Source of the DNA: Acinetobacter sp. ANC 4805
GTDB taxonomy: Bacteria; Pseudomonadota; Gammaproteobacteria; Pseudomonadales; Moraxellaceae
Assembly: GCF_022549495.1 (NCBI RefSeq)
Contig: NZ_JAKZGD010000012.1
Span: 1 to 64,000, forward strand
Direction of reading: 5' to 3'
Length of the DNA stretch: 64,000 bases
In this document: piece after piece, positions 45,400 through 54,518 of the stretch
Layout of the letters: each line of letters begins with the position of its first letter
How positions within the stretch are numbered: the stretch's first letter is position 1
Program-made: the position numbers and the translations under genes
Notes under the pieces: generated by a model
Database searches by the model: none
Told to the model about the DNA's origin: nothing
What the model saw: only the letters and a program-made list of their open reading frames with translations

Positions 45400-46047
45400 A
45401 TGAGTGATACGCAACAAAGACATAAACACCCACATTTGTTGCTAAACATTGTCATCATTGTTTTAGAAACTTTTTTCTCATTCATTCTTACACATGATGC
45501 AACCTTGCGCTTGCAAGCAAAAAAATTGATCGACCAAAAAGTTACCATTCGTATTAATAGTTATATTCCTTTTTTTGACTTTTATGTTCAATTTACTGAA
45601 AAAGGGATTTTGTTTGACATGCAGGCTTTGGATCGTAAAGTCGATTTGGAAATAAACAGCACACTCATTGATCTCATCAAAATTTTCGTATTTAACAATC
45701 AACGCAGCATCTACAATATGCGTATTTTAGGTGATGCAACCCTGCAAGAGGAATTAATGGACTTAATCCCTCATCTCACACTCACCAATATACTTGCCAA
45801 TTGGAAACAATGGTTTAATGCTTTTGATAGTGATGCTGAGGCAATTGCTTCACAGCAACGAATTGCACCTTTACTTGATAAAATTGATCAGCAACGTTCT
45901 GAAATTAATACGTTATTGGTTGAAGTCAAACAATATCAGAACCGCATTCATCGCCTGCAAAAGCGCCAACGCTGGATTAACATCAGTTTTGTTGTATTCA
46001 GCTTTATTTTTATAGGATTTTTTGTTTATAATATGTGGATACAATAA
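45400..46047 (+). CDS. SCP2/UbiJ-like protein with coiled coil and C-terminal membrane anchor
   Basis: 215 residues. The first ~110 residues resemble the SCP2-like lipid-binding domain of UbiJ (TLRLQAKKLIDQKVTIRI, then FDMQALDRKVDLEINSTLIDLIK and MRILGDATLQEELMDLI). A coiled coil follows (LLDKIDQQRSEINTLLVEVKQ) and the last ~25 residues are a membrane segment (WINISFVVFSFIFIGFFVYNMW). UbiJ supports ubiquinone synthesis in E. coli but lacks this tail anchor, so this is either a variant UbiJ or a separate lipid-handling protein. AGAGAG precedes the ATG. Confidence 0.55.
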   Translation: MSDTQQRHKHPHLLLNIVIIVLETFFSFILTHDATLRLQAKKLIDQKVTIRINSYIPFFDFYVQFTEKGILFDMQALDRKVDLEINSTLIDLIKIFVFNNQRSIYNMRILGDATLQEELMDLIPHLTLTNILANWKQWFNAFDSDAEAIASQQRIAPLLDKIDQQRSEINTLLVEVKQYQNRIHRLQKRQRWINISFVVFSFIFIGFFVYNMWIQ

Positions 46048-46093
46048 TTCCGATATATTTCACGTTTCGCCCCCATAATGCCAATTAAAAAAC

Positions 46094-46110
46094 TTGACTA
46101 TTTTAGTCGG
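46094..46110. promoter_or_regulatory. IscR-binding site 1 upstream of iscR
   Basis: TTGACTATTTTAGTCGG matches the type 1 IscR motif (TTGACTAnnnTAGTCGG core). About 46 bp before the iscR start; autorepression by [2Fe-2S]-IscR is expected. Confidence 0.75.
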
Positions 46111-46122
46111 AATTCATAAAAT

Positions 46123-46139
46123 TTAGACATCTAGTCTAA
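46123..46139. promoter_or_regulatory. IscR-like palindrome 2 upstream of iscR
   Basis: TTAGAC-atcta-GTCTAA, a second GAC-n7-GTC palindrome in the same orientation and helical neighbourhood as site 1 (about 29 bp centre to centre), ending 16 bp before the iscR ATG. Confidence 0.6.
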
Positions 46140-46155
46140 CCATGTGTACCGAATC

Positions 46156-46629
46156 ATGCGTCTTACAACTCGCGGTCGTTACGCAGTGACTGCTCTACTT
46201 GATTTAGCTTTGCAGCCAACTGAACAAACGATCACGCTTGCGGAAATAGCAGCACGCCAGTCCATCTCAGTCGCCTATTTAGAACAGTTATTCGCAAAAC
46301 TTAAGCGACATGGGTTAGTTTCAAGTGTTCGTGGTGCAAATGGTGGATATCATCTTGCACGTAATGCAACTGAAATTACTGTGCTAGAAATTATCGAAGC
46401 TGTAAATGAAACTGTTGATGCAACACGTTGTGACCATAAAGGCAACTGCCAAAATGGTGCGATGTGCTTAACGCATGACTTATGGCAAGAACTCTCCCAC
46501 CATATTGCCGATTATCTCGCAAAAATCTCTCTTGCAGACTTGATTGCTCGTGACAATGTTCAAACTGTTGCACTCCGTCAAAACTCAGTAAGTTTAGATT
46601 CAGCTCTTCTATCGGTTACAGGTATTTGA
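46156..46629 (+). CDS. iscR: Fe-S cluster-sensing transcriptional regulator IscR
   Basis: 157 residues from [14 protein letters not shown] (ATG at 46156; the frame is open upstream but this is the family start). Rrf2 winged helix, then the cluster-binding cysteines C-x5-C-x5-C (CDHKGNC, AMC), which match E. coli C92, C98 and C104. It represses the isc operon when it carries a [2Fe-2S] cluster. First gene of iscR-S-U-A-hscB-hscA-fdx. Two IscR-like sites lie upstream, so it is autoregulated. Confidence 0.95.
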   Translation: MRLTTRGRYAVTALLDLALQPTEQTITLAEIAARQSISVAYLEQLFAKLKRHGLVSSVRGANGGYHLARNATEITVLEIIEAVNETVDATRCDHKGNCQNGAMCLTHDLWQELSHHIADYLAKISLADLIARDNVQTVALRQNSVSLDSALLSVTGI

Positions 46630-46630
46630 C

Positions 46631-47848
46631 ATGAAACGTCCGATTTATCTTGATTACGCAGCAACCACCCCTGTACTGCCTGAAGTTGCAGAACGCATGA
46701 TGGAATGTTTAACGTTCGAAGGAACTTTTGGTAATCCTGCGTCACGTTCACATGCTTATGGTTGGCAAGCCGAAGAAAAAGCTGAATATGCACGTGAGCA
46801 AGTTGCAAACTTAGTTAAAGCAGATCCACGTGAGATCGTTTGGACTTCTGGTGCAACTGAATCTGACAACTTAGCACTTAAAGGTATTGCTCAGTTCTAC
46901 GGTTCAAAAGGCAAGCACATCATTACTAGTAAAATCGAACACAAAGCAGTGTTAGATACTTGTCGTGAACTTGAAGAACAAGGTTTCGAAATTACTTATT
47001 TAGAACCAGAACCACGTACAGGTTTAATTACGCCTGAAATGGTTCAAGCTGCTTTACGCCCAGATACAATCCTTGTTTCACTCATGATGGTGAACAACGA
47101 AATTGGTACAGTCACTGATGTTGCAGCAATTGGTGAATTAACACGTGCAAATAAAACATTCTTGCATGTTGATGCTGCTCAAGCCGCAGGTAAAGTTGAA
47201 ATTGATCTTTCAACCATGAAAGTTGATTTGATGAGTTTCTCTGGTCACAAAATTTATGGCCCTAAAGGCATCGGTGCGCTTTTCGTTCGTCGTAGCCCAC
47301 GTGTTCGCTTAAAAGCACAAATGCATGGTGGTGGTCATGAGCGCGGTATGCGTTCTGGTACTTTAGCAACTCATCAAATTGTAGGTATGGGTGAAGCTTT
47401 TGAAATTGCTGGTAAAACCATGCAAGCAGAACAAGAGCGTCTTCGCCACCTACGTGACAAACTCTGGAATGGCTTCCAAGACCTTGAGCAAGTGTTCTTG
47501 AATGGTCACCCGACTGAAAACGTTGCAAACTATCTTAATGTCAGCTTTAACTTCGTTGAAGGTGAGTCATTGATGATGGCGTTAAAAGATCTTGCAGTAT
47601 CAAGTGGTTCAGCATGTACATCTGCAACTTTAGAGCCTTCATATGTATTACGTGCTTTAGGTTTATCTGATGAGTTGGCACACAGCTCTATCCGTTTCAG
47701 CTTTGGTAAATACACGACTGAAGCAGATATTGACCACGTGTTAACGATTACCAAAGCTGCTGTTGAGAAATTACGTGAGCTTTCTCCGCTTTGGGATATG
47801 TATAAAGAAGGTATCGACCTTTCAACAGTTGAATGGGCTGAACACTAA
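46631..47848 (+). CDS. iscS: Cysteine desulfurase IscS
   Basis: 405 residues. PLP-dependent class V aminotransferase fold: [16 protein letters not shown] start, [18 protein letters not shown]-Lys in [11 protein letters not shown], and the persulfide Cys in [21 protein letters not shown]. Supplies sulfur to IscU. Directly follows iscR (1-bp gap). Confidence 0.97.
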   Translation: MKRPIYLDYAATTPVLPEVAERMMECLTFEGTFGNPASRSHAYGWQAEEKAEYAREQVANLVKADPREIVWTSGATESDNLALKGIAQFYGSKGKHIITSKIEHKAVLDTCRELEEQGFEITYLEPEPRTGLITPEMVQAALRPDTILVSLMMVNNEIGTVTDVAAIGELTRANKTFLHVDAAQAAGKVEIDLSTMKVDLMSFSGHKIYGPKGIGALFVRRSPRVRLKAQMHGGGHERGMRSGTLATHQIVGMGEAFEIAGKTMQAEQERLRHLRDKLWNGFQDLEQVFLNGHPTENVANYLNVSFNFVEGESLMMALKDLAVSSGSACTSATLEPSYVLRALGLSDELAHSSIRFSFGKYTTEADIDHVLTITKAAVEKLRELSPLWDMYKEGIDLSTVEWAEH

Positions 47849-47927
47849 TTCATTGAATGCTCAATTGAAAAACGTGTTTTAACCCTCATATTAATATTAG
47901 GCTGACCCCGAGTTTTGGAGAAGCGAC

Positions 47928-48317
47928 ATGGCTTATAGTGAAAAAGTAATCGATCATTACGAAAACCCTCGTAATGTTGGTATTTTAGACAAAAATGCAG
48001 AAAACGTAGGTACAGGTATGGTCGGCGCACCAGCTTGTGGCGACGTAATGCGTTTACAGATCCAAGTTGATGACAATGGCGTAATTGAAGAAGCTCGCTT
48101 CAAAACTTACGGTTGTGGTTCTGCAATTGCATCAAGTTCGCTTGTCACCGAATGGTTAAAAGGCAAGACCCTTGATGAAGCTCAATCAATCAAAAACATT
48201 GATATTGCAACCGAGCTTGCACTTCCACCAGTAAAAGTACACTGTTCTGTATTGGCTGAAGATGCAATTAAAGCTGCGATTGAAGACTATCGTGGTAAAA
48301 AAGCGAAAGCTGTGTGA
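47928..48317 (+). CDS. iscU: Fe-S cluster assembly scaffold IscU
   Basis: 129 residues. The three cluster cysteines are present: APACGDVM, YGCGSAIASSS and VKVHCSVLAEDA; the HscA-recognition LPPVK motif is there (ALPPVKVHC). The 79-bp gap from iscS contains TTTGGAGAAG as ribosome site. Confidence 0.97.
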   Translation: MAYSEKVIDHYENPRNVGILDKNAENVGTGMVGAPACGDVMRLQIQVDDNGVIEEARFKTYGCGSAIASSSLVTEWLKGKTLDEAQSIKNIDIATELALPPVKVHCSVLAEDAIKAAIEDYRGKKAKAV

Positions 48318-48342
48318 TTACTGAAAAATTATTGGAGTTTTC

Positions 48343-48663
48343 ATGATCCATTTAACTGAAAATGCTGCGACTCACATCAGCAATTACCTGCAAAATCGCG
48401 GTAAGGGTGAAGGCATTCGTATTGGTGTGAAAACTTCGGGTTGTTCTGGATTGGCTTATGTACTTGAGTTTGTTGATGATATCGACACACATGACCAAGT
48501 ATTTGAACAACTCGGCGTTAAAGTCTTCGTTGACCCTAAAAGCTTGGTCTATCTCAATGGTTTAGAGATGGATTATGTTAAAAATGGTCTCAATGAAGGC
48601 TTTGAGTTTAACAATCCAAATCAAAAAGGTGAATGTGGTTGCGGCGAATCATTTACCGTTTAA
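48343..48663 (+). CDS. iscA: A-type Fe-S carrier IscA
   Basis: 106 residues. Cysteines TSGCSGLAY and CGCGES are the A-type ligands. Transfers clusters to [4Fe-4S] targets. Follows iscU by 25 bp. Confidence 0.96.
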   Translation: MIHLTENAATHISNYLQNRGKGEGIRIGVKTSGCSGLAYVLEFVDDIDTHDQVFEQLGVKVFVDPKSLVYLNGLEMDYVKNGLNEGFEFNNPNQKGECGCGESFTV

Positions 48664-48744
48664 CGACAACCACCCTTTTTTCTTGTCAAAACAGTGTGTT
48701 CCGCACTGTTTTCACATATTTATCAATAGCGGAATTCATCTCCC

Positions 48745-49263
48745 ATGAATCATTTTGAGTTGTTCCAACTACCCGAAGCACTCGATATAGATTTAGCGAC
48801 TTTAAAAAAACAGTTTTTAAGTTTGCAACAGCAATATCACCCAGATAAAGCCAGTGATAAAGATCAAGCTTTGATCAAGTCAAGCGAAATCAATCAAGCT
48901 TATAAAGTATTATCACAAGTTGATAGTCGTGCTGCTTATCTACTTGCCCTCAAAAAACAAGACCATCATCTTGATCAATCTATTAGCGATTTTGAGTTCT
49001 TGCAATCTGCACTCGAAATGCGTGAACAACTTGACGAAGCCACTTCGACAGAACAGCTTCACACATTAAAAGTTGAAGTTCAGCAATGGATTGATGGTTT
49101 AATCCGCGAATTCAAAATCGATTACGCAGATGAAGACTGGGCTGAGGCACGTGATACCGTTCGTAAACTACGTTTTTTCCAACGTGTCATGAATGATATT
49201 GATAAAGCTGAAGATCGTATGTTGGATGAAGAAGATAGCTTCAACCTAAACGATGATTTTTAA
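48745..49263 (+). CDS. hscB: Fe-S co-chaperone HscB
   Basis: 172 residues. J domain with the HPD motif (QYHPDKASD) at about residues 31-36, then the helical domain that binds IscU. Stimulates HscA ATPase. The J domain and size are as in E. coli (171). Confidence 0.95.
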   Translation: MNHFELFQLPEALDIDLATLKKQFLSLQQQYHPDKASDKDQALIKSSEINQAYKVLSQVDSRAAYLLALKKQDHHLDQSISDFEFLQSALEMREQLDEATSTEQLHTLKVEVQQWIDGLIREFKIDYADEDWAEARDTVRKLRFFQRVMNDIDKAEDRMLDEEDSFNLNDDF

Positions 49264-49301
49264 TCCGCTGTTACCAATTATTTTCAAGGGATATCTCACG
49301 C

Positions 49302-51161
49302 ATGGCACTTTTGCAAATTGCTGAACCTGGTCAATCTACTGCTCCACATCAGCACCGTATTGCGATTGGCATTGACTTAGGGACAACCCACTCTTTAGTG
49401 GCGACAGTGCTATCGGGAAAACCGAAAGTTCTACAAGATGACAAAGATCGTGTTTTACTTCCATCTATTGTTCATTACACCAAAGATTTAACGACGTTTG
49501 GTTATGAAGCCAAACCCTTTATGATGACTGACCCTAAAAATACCGTCGTTTCAGTGAAACGCTTTATGGGTCGCTCACAAGCAGATATCAAGTTTCAACA
49601 CCCCTACACACTTGTTGGCGCAGAAAATGAAATGCCGGCATTTGAAACTGCTGCTGGTCGTAAAACACCTGTTGAAATTTCGGCTGAAATCTTAAAACAA
49701 TTGAAAGATCGTGCAGAAGCTAGTCTAAATAACCCTGTAAATGGTGCAGTGATTACTGTTCCTGCTTATTTTGATGAAGCACAGCGTCAAGCGACACGTG
49801 ATGCAGCGCAACTTGCAGGCTTAAATGTTCTACGTCTATTGAATGAACCAACTGCCGCAGCAGTTGCTTATGGACTAGATCAAGAAGCCAACCTCAGCAC
49901 AGATCGTAACTATGTGATTTATGACCTAGGTGGTGGGACGTTTGACGTATCAATCTTACGTTTTTCACAAGGCGTATTTGAAGTTCTCGCAACAGGTGGG
50001 CATACTGCGCTTGGTGGTGATGACCTTGATCGTTTAATCGTGAAATGGGCGAAAAAACAGCTCAATATCGATACTTTAAGTGATGAAGAATATGCCGTAT
50101 TTGTTGTCGCTGCACGTCAAGCCAAAGAATATTTAACTGACCATGACACTGCTGAATTAACGTTATTGGATGATCGTCTCACTTTAGACCGTCCAACATT
50201 TGAATCAATTATTCAAGTTGCACTCGATAAAACCATGAGTGTCTGCAAGCGTGTATTACGTGATGCCAAACTTAACCTCGATGAAATTGAACATGTCGTT
50301 CTAGTCGGTGGTTCGACTCGCTCTTATGCAGTTAAAAAAGCAGTGCGCGAATTATTTGAACGTGAACCACTATGTACGATCAATCCAGATGAAGTGGTTG
50401 CGATTGGTGCATCAATTACTGCAAATCAGTTAATTGGCAATAGCCAAGATGGTTCTTTACTGCTTGATGTTACCCCTCTATCTCTTGGTCTAGAAACCAT
50501 GGGTGGCTTGGTTGAACGTTTGATTTCACGTAATACTGCAATTCCAGTCGCACGTCGCCAAGAATTTACCACGTATCAAGATGGTCAAACTGCCATGTTG
50601 ATTCATGTGGTACAAGGTGAGCGTGATTTGGTTGAGCATTGTCGTTCATTGGGTCGCTTTGTATTGCACGGTATCCCTCCAATGACCGCAGGTCAAGCAC
50701 GTATTGAAGTCACTTTTCAAGTCGATGCAGATGGTCTACTCACCGTAGCAGCAAAAGAAACTACATCTGGTGTACAAGCGCAGATCGATATCAAACCATC
50801 ATATGGTTTATCAGCAGCAGATACTGAACGTTTACTCGTTGATGGTTTCAAACATGCCGAGGAAGATAAACAACTTCGCCATTTGCAAGAGACCAAAGTT
50901 GAAGCACAACGTGAGTTAGAAGCATTAGAGCAAGCGTTAAAAGCAGATACTGACTTACTTTCTCAGCAACAGGCGCGTGACTTGATTCTTGCTGCTGAAG
51001 CATTAAAAGCTCGCCTTAAAACCGATGAGCTTGAAGCGATTGAAAATGCTGTTCAACAACTTAAAATTCACAGCGATGCCTTTGCGGCACTTCGTATGAA
51101 TCGACATATTGACCATGCCTTAAAAGGTACAAAACTTGAAGATTGGTCAAACTCAAACTAA
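49302..51161 (+). CDS. hscA: Fe-S protein assembly chaperone HscA
   Basis: 619 residues. Hsp70: [41 protein letters not shown], then a shortened substrate domain. Specialised for the IscU LPPVK motif. Follows hscB by 38 bp. Confidence 0.96.
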   Translation: MALLQIAEPGQSTAPHQHRIAIGIDLGTTHSLVATVLSGKPKVLQDDKDRVLLPSIVHYTKDLTTFGYEAKPFMMTDPKNTVVSVKRFMGRSQADIKFQHPYTLVGAENEMPAFETAAGRKTPVEISAEILKQLKDRAEASLNNPVNGAVITVPAYFDEAQRQATRDAAQLAGLNVLRLLNEPTAAAVAYGLDQEANLSTDRNYVIYDLGGGTFDVSILRFSQGVFEVLATGGHTALGGDDLDRLIVKWAKKQLNIDTLSDEEYAVFVVAARQAKEYLTDHDTAELTLLDDRLTLDRPTFESIIQVALDKTMSVCKRVLRDAKLNLDEIEHVVLVGGSTRSYAVKKAVRELFEREPLCTINPDEVVAIGASITANQLIGNSQDGSLLLDVTPLSLGLETMGGLVERLISRNTAIPVARRQEFTTYQDGQTAMLIHVVQGERDLVEHCRSLGRFVLHGIPPMTAGQARIEVTFQVDADGLLTVAAKETTSGVQAQIDIKPSYGLSAADTERLLVDGFKHAEEDKQLRHLQETKVEAQRELEALEQALKADTDLLSQQQARDLILAAEALKARLKTDELEAIENAVQQLKIHSDAFAALRMNRHIDHALKGTKLEDWSNSN

Positions 51162-51178
51162 AGGTATAGGTGATCAAT

Positions 51179-51517
51179 ATGCCACGTATTAAAGTTCTTC
51201 CTCATGCACAAATTTGCCCTGAAGGCGCAGAATTTGAAGTCGAACAAAATGCCAATTTATGCCAAAGTTTATTAAAACAAGGTATTAAAATTGAACATGC
51301 TTGCGACATGTCTGCTGCATGTACAACCTGCCATGTAATCGTGCGTAAAGGCTTTGATAGCCTTGACGAAATGAATGATATTGAAGCAGATTTACTTGAC
51401 CGCGCATGGGGTTTAGAGCCTGACTCTCGCCTGTCTTGCCAAGTTGCAATTATTAATGAAGATTTAGAAATCGAAATTCCTAAATACACCATCAACCATG
51501 CTTCGGAAAATCATTAA
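51179..51517 (+). CDS. fdx: [2Fe-2S] ferredoxin of the isc system
   Basis: 112 residues from the ATG at 51179 (a GTG at 51170 would add three). Cluster cysteines ACDMSAACTTCH and RLSCQ are in the ISC ferredoxin pattern. Provides electrons for cluster assembly. Last gene; the operon ends at a strong terminator. No iscX follows, unlike in E. coli. Confidence 0.95.
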   Translation: MPRIKVLPHAQICPEGAEFEVEQNANLCQSLLKQGIKIEHACDMSAACTTCHVIVRKGFDSLDEMNDIEADLLDRAWGLEPDSRLSCQVAIINEDLEIEIPKYTINHASENH

Positions 51518-51541
51518 TTGATTATCTGAATTTGGCGTCAT

Positions 51542-51581
51542 AAAAAACTCCTCTACAGTTCACCTATAGAGGAGTTTTTTA
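51542..51581 (+). terminator. Terminator of the isc operon
   Basis: AAAAACTCCTCTA...TAGAGGAGTTTTT stem with an 11-base loop and T-run. A-run on the other side could also serve the minus gene at 51585. Confidence 0.92.
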
Positions 51582-51584
51582 TTT

Positions 51585-52364
51585 TCAGGCAGAATCCGAT
51601 TCTAAGTCGTCATCATCAAAATAATCCCACACATCATTGATACTATCTCGATAAGCCCCTCGATCTACAGGTAAATCATATAATAATTGTAGATCAGCAT
51701 CATATTTTAGTAATTGTGCCATATGTACGAGTTGAATATTATTTTCATAATCTTGACTATGTTCAGAAAAATCATGAGCATCAACATGGCAATACATCTG
51801 CCAATCTCCACCTGCATGAGAAACCCAACGTACAGGCAACTGCCCTTCGATTACACAACGACAAGCAATCACACCTAAATAATTTGGAAATTGAGCATAA
51901 GCCTGAGGACTAAATGTGCGCATCATCGGAGTAGCCGTCAATACTTCACGATATCCTGTAAAATTTACATTTCGTTCAGCAAAAAAATGCTCAATACTAT
52001 CTTGCTGACGTTTAGCTGTTTTAAGCCAAGCGACTTGCCACTCTGTTAAGCGTTCACCATGATTTGCAACAAAAATACCTGTCTCAGGTTCATCAATCCA
52101 ATAACATTGACGCACCAACACTAACGGTTGCTCAGCACCCTGCATTTGCTCTGAAAATATTCGTGCTTGCTCAAAACTTACAAAAGTACGGTAATAGTCT
52201 TGACCATCATATTCATCGAGTGCCCCACGTTCAGGATGACACCAAACACGATATTCCAAGACATCATCATAGAAATAGCCTGCTCCAGATTTAACCAATG
52301 CGGGATATTCACCCACCATGTTTGCATCAATCGCAAGTGGGTATTGGGACATCTGTTTATCCAT
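51585..52364 (-). CDS. Hypothetical protein (possible DUF2185-like C-terminal part)
   Basis: 259 residues, soluble, acidic, rich in Tyr, Trp and Asp; no signal peptide. The N-terminal half (YRVWCHPERGALDEYDGQDYYRTFVSF, then a WQVAWLKTAK block) is unknown. The C-terminal half includes CRCVIEGQLPVRWVSHAGGDWQMY, which resembles DUF2185 (VSHxxxGDWQF). This is an impression, not a firm match. Ends in an acidic tail (YFDDDDLESDS). Transcribed convergent with isc. Confidence 0.55.
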   Translation of the reverse strand: MDKQMSQYPLAIDANMVGEYPALVKSGAGYFYDDVLEYRVWCHPERGALDEYDGQDYYRTFVSFEQARIFSEQMQGAEQPLVLVRQCYWIDEPETGIFVANHGERLTEWQVAWLKTAKRQQDSIEHFFAERNVNFTGYREVLTATPMMRTFSPQAYAQFPNYLGVIACRCVIEGQLPVRWVSHAGGDWQMYCHVDAHDFSEHSQDYENNIQLVHMAQLLKYDADLQLLYDLPVDRGAYRDSINDVWDYFDDDDLESDSA

Positions 52365-52399
52365 AAGACATAACCTTTGTGCAGGTCAAAATAGTAAAA

Positions 52400-53836
52400 T
52401 TATTTAATTTCATCATCCAAGGTGAGTTTTGGAACACCTTGAGCATTGGTTATTTTTTGTTGTGTTTTTATTCGTTGAGTCATTTTTTCCAAAATTTCAA
52501 CCAACTCTGGATACTCATAATTCTGTACTTCTTCCAAATTCAAGACCAAATGAAAACCTTGATATTCGAAGTCAAACCATTTTTGCGTATCCGATTTTTT
52601 GCCTGTGAATTTCTCCATAACCTGCCAAGTTTTAACAGGCCCTTGAATTCCTTTCAAGTAAATTGGGACTTTCGGCACACATAGGAATTCATTTTTGATT
52701 AACTGATGTGTATCATCTGCAATCAGAATTTCATCAATTTCAGCGGCATATTGTAATCGTGCTGCCAAATTGACATCGCGGCCAACAATGGTATAAGCCA
52801 TACGATGTGATGCACCATAGTTCCCTACGTGGCAATAACCTGTACTAATTCCCATACGAATATGTAAAGCGGGATAACCCATTTTCTTCCAACGCTCACG
52901 TAACAATTTCATTTGTTGACGCATCGCAATTGCCATTTCTACACAAGATTTTGCATCTTGCTCAACACCTTGCGAATTTGGATCACCGAAGAAAATAAGA
53001 ATCGCATCGCCCATAAACTTATCGACTGTTGCTTCGTACTGCTTTGCGATTTCAGTCATATGACTCAAATAATCATTCAGTAAAAAAGCTAAATCGTCAG
53101 GGATGAGACTTTCGGAAAGCTCAGTAAAACCTTGAATATCAGAGAAAAAAACCGTTAATTTTTTACGTTTATATTCAATCTTCGCTTCAGCCTCACCACG
53201 CATAATCGACTGCCATAATTGCAGTGGTGCATAACGACTCAATTGATTTGCAAACGCAATATAACGTGTCATTTGATTATGATAATGCTGACGTTGTTGC
53301 CCTAATATATTGATTCTACGATGCTGATAATAGTTACCTATCACAATAAACATCATGAGACCCAATAAACTGACGACAGTCAGTTCGGGGTTGGTTGGTT
53401 CGAAGTATGCTTCAGCACCAAAAACAAAAAATGTACAAAAATAGAATGTTAGGACACCAAACAAACCAATTAAACAAGCAACTGGTAATGTAATTTTGTT
53501 GTTTAAACCAACATAAAGTAGCGCGAATAATACTGTAAAAGTAGGAACCAAACTTAAATGTAAACCTGCAAGAACGATAGAAACAATGATAGCTTCACAG
53601 GCAAAAAGTACATTTTTTTCAGTATTTTTATCATATTTATACTGCAGCCATTTTTCTAATTTTGGACAAATAAGAAAATGGATCAACAAAAAAGGAAGGA
53701 TGTAAAGTTGATAGTTAGCACTGGGAGAGGTAAACGTATAAATTACCAGAATAAGCGACAATATCGAATATCCCATCAAACGATGAAAATAAGCGAACTG
53801 TCTAGGTTCTTTATCTATTAACCTGTCTAGTGACAC
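52400..53836 (-). CDS. cavA: Membrane-bound class III adenylate cyclase
   Basis: 478 residues. Six hydrophobic segments in the first ~190 residues, then a short coiled linker and one cyclase domain. Metal-binding Asp residues: FSDIQGFTE and FMGDAILIFFGD; transition-state residues in GRDVNLAARL. The substrate-selecting pair is Lys (VDKFMGD) and Thr (YTIVG), as in ATP-specific cyanobacterial cyclases, so adenylate cyclase is likely. GTG start with AAGGAAGGAGGG upstream. Corresponds to the class III cyclase described in Acinetobacter as CavA (name given from memory). Confidence 0.83.
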   Translation of the reverse strand: MSLDRLIDKEPRQFAYFHRLMGYSILSLILVIYTFTSPSANYQLYILPFLLIHFLICPKLEKWLQYKYDKNTEKNVLFACEAIIVSIVLAGLHLSLVPTFTVLFALLYVGLNNKITLPVACLIGLFGVLTFYFCTFFVFGAEAYFEPTNPELTVVSLLGLMMFIVIGNYYQHRRINILGQQRQHYHNQMTRYIAFANQLSRYAPLQLWQSIMRGEAEAKIEYKRKKLTVFFSDIQGFTELSESLIPDDLAFLLNDYLSHMTEIAKQYEATVDKFMGDAILIFFGDPNSQGVEQDAKSCVEMAIAMRQQMKLLRERWKKMGYPALHIRMGISTGYCHVGNYGASHRMAYTIVGRDVNLAARLQYAAEIDEILIADDTHQLIKNEFLCVPKVPIYLKGIQGPVKTWQVMEKFTGKKSDTQKWFDFEYQGFHLVLNLEEVQNYEYPELVEILEKMTQRIKTQQKITNAQGVPKLTLDDEIK

Positions 53837-53887
53837 CCTACCCTCCTTCCTTGTTATAGAAGACTGTTTTTTATTCTATTTTCTAAA

Positions 53888-54322
53888 TCAGTCCATACGC
53901 CAGTCAAATGGCATATCGCCTTGACCACGTAATGCAAGCATTAATGTCTGACGCATATGAGCGAGTACATCATTGCTATAAGGTACGGCTGGCGTTCCCC
54001 AAACTGGTTTAGGCCATGCAACATCATTTTGATAGCGTACAACATGATGGAAATGCAGTTGTGGCACAACGTTACCAAGTGCTGCAACATTCATTTTGTC
54101 TGCACGGAATACACGTGATAATTGGCTCGATAACCAGCTTGATTCACGTAAGAACTGTTCCTGATCAGCTTGGCTAAGCTCATATAACTCAGTGATTCCT
54201 GGTACACGTGGTATAAGAATCAACCATGGAAATTGCATATCATTCATTAAACGACATGTTGAAAGCGGAAAGTCGCCTACAAAAAATGTATCTTGAGCAA
54301 GTTGTGGATGCAAACTAAACAT
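53888..54322 (-). CDS. HIT-family protein
   Basis: 144 residues. The histidine triad is at VPQLHFHHVVRY (H-x-H-H-x-x pattern near residue 92). HIT proteins hydrolyse nucleotidyl phosphoramidates and dinucleoside polyphosphates. The N-terminal block has SLHPQLAQDTFFVGDFPLS, then PWLILIPRVPGITELYELS; this is the proteobacterial HIT/DUF-type group. Between the cyclase gene and mfd. Confidence 0.82.
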   Translation of the reverse strand: MFSLHPQLAQDTFFVGDFPLSTCRLMNDMQFPWLILIPRVPGITELYELSQADQEQFLRESSWLSSQLSRVFRADKMNVAALGNVVPQLHFHHVVRYQNDVAWPKPVWGTPAVPYSNDVLAHMRQTLMLALRGQGDMPFDWRMD

Positions 54323-54518
54323 ATCTTTATAAATGATGCATAATAATGATGATCAATACTATCACATCAGTTTTGATGTGAATATTATTAGTCGCCTGTT
54401 TGATTACAAATAACAATGATTTTCCTTATTTATTACATCGACATCCGACAAAAAGCAAATTCTTTGCTTAAAGGGAATCCAAGCTGTTCAATTAGTCAGC
54501 AAAAAATATACTTTTCAA

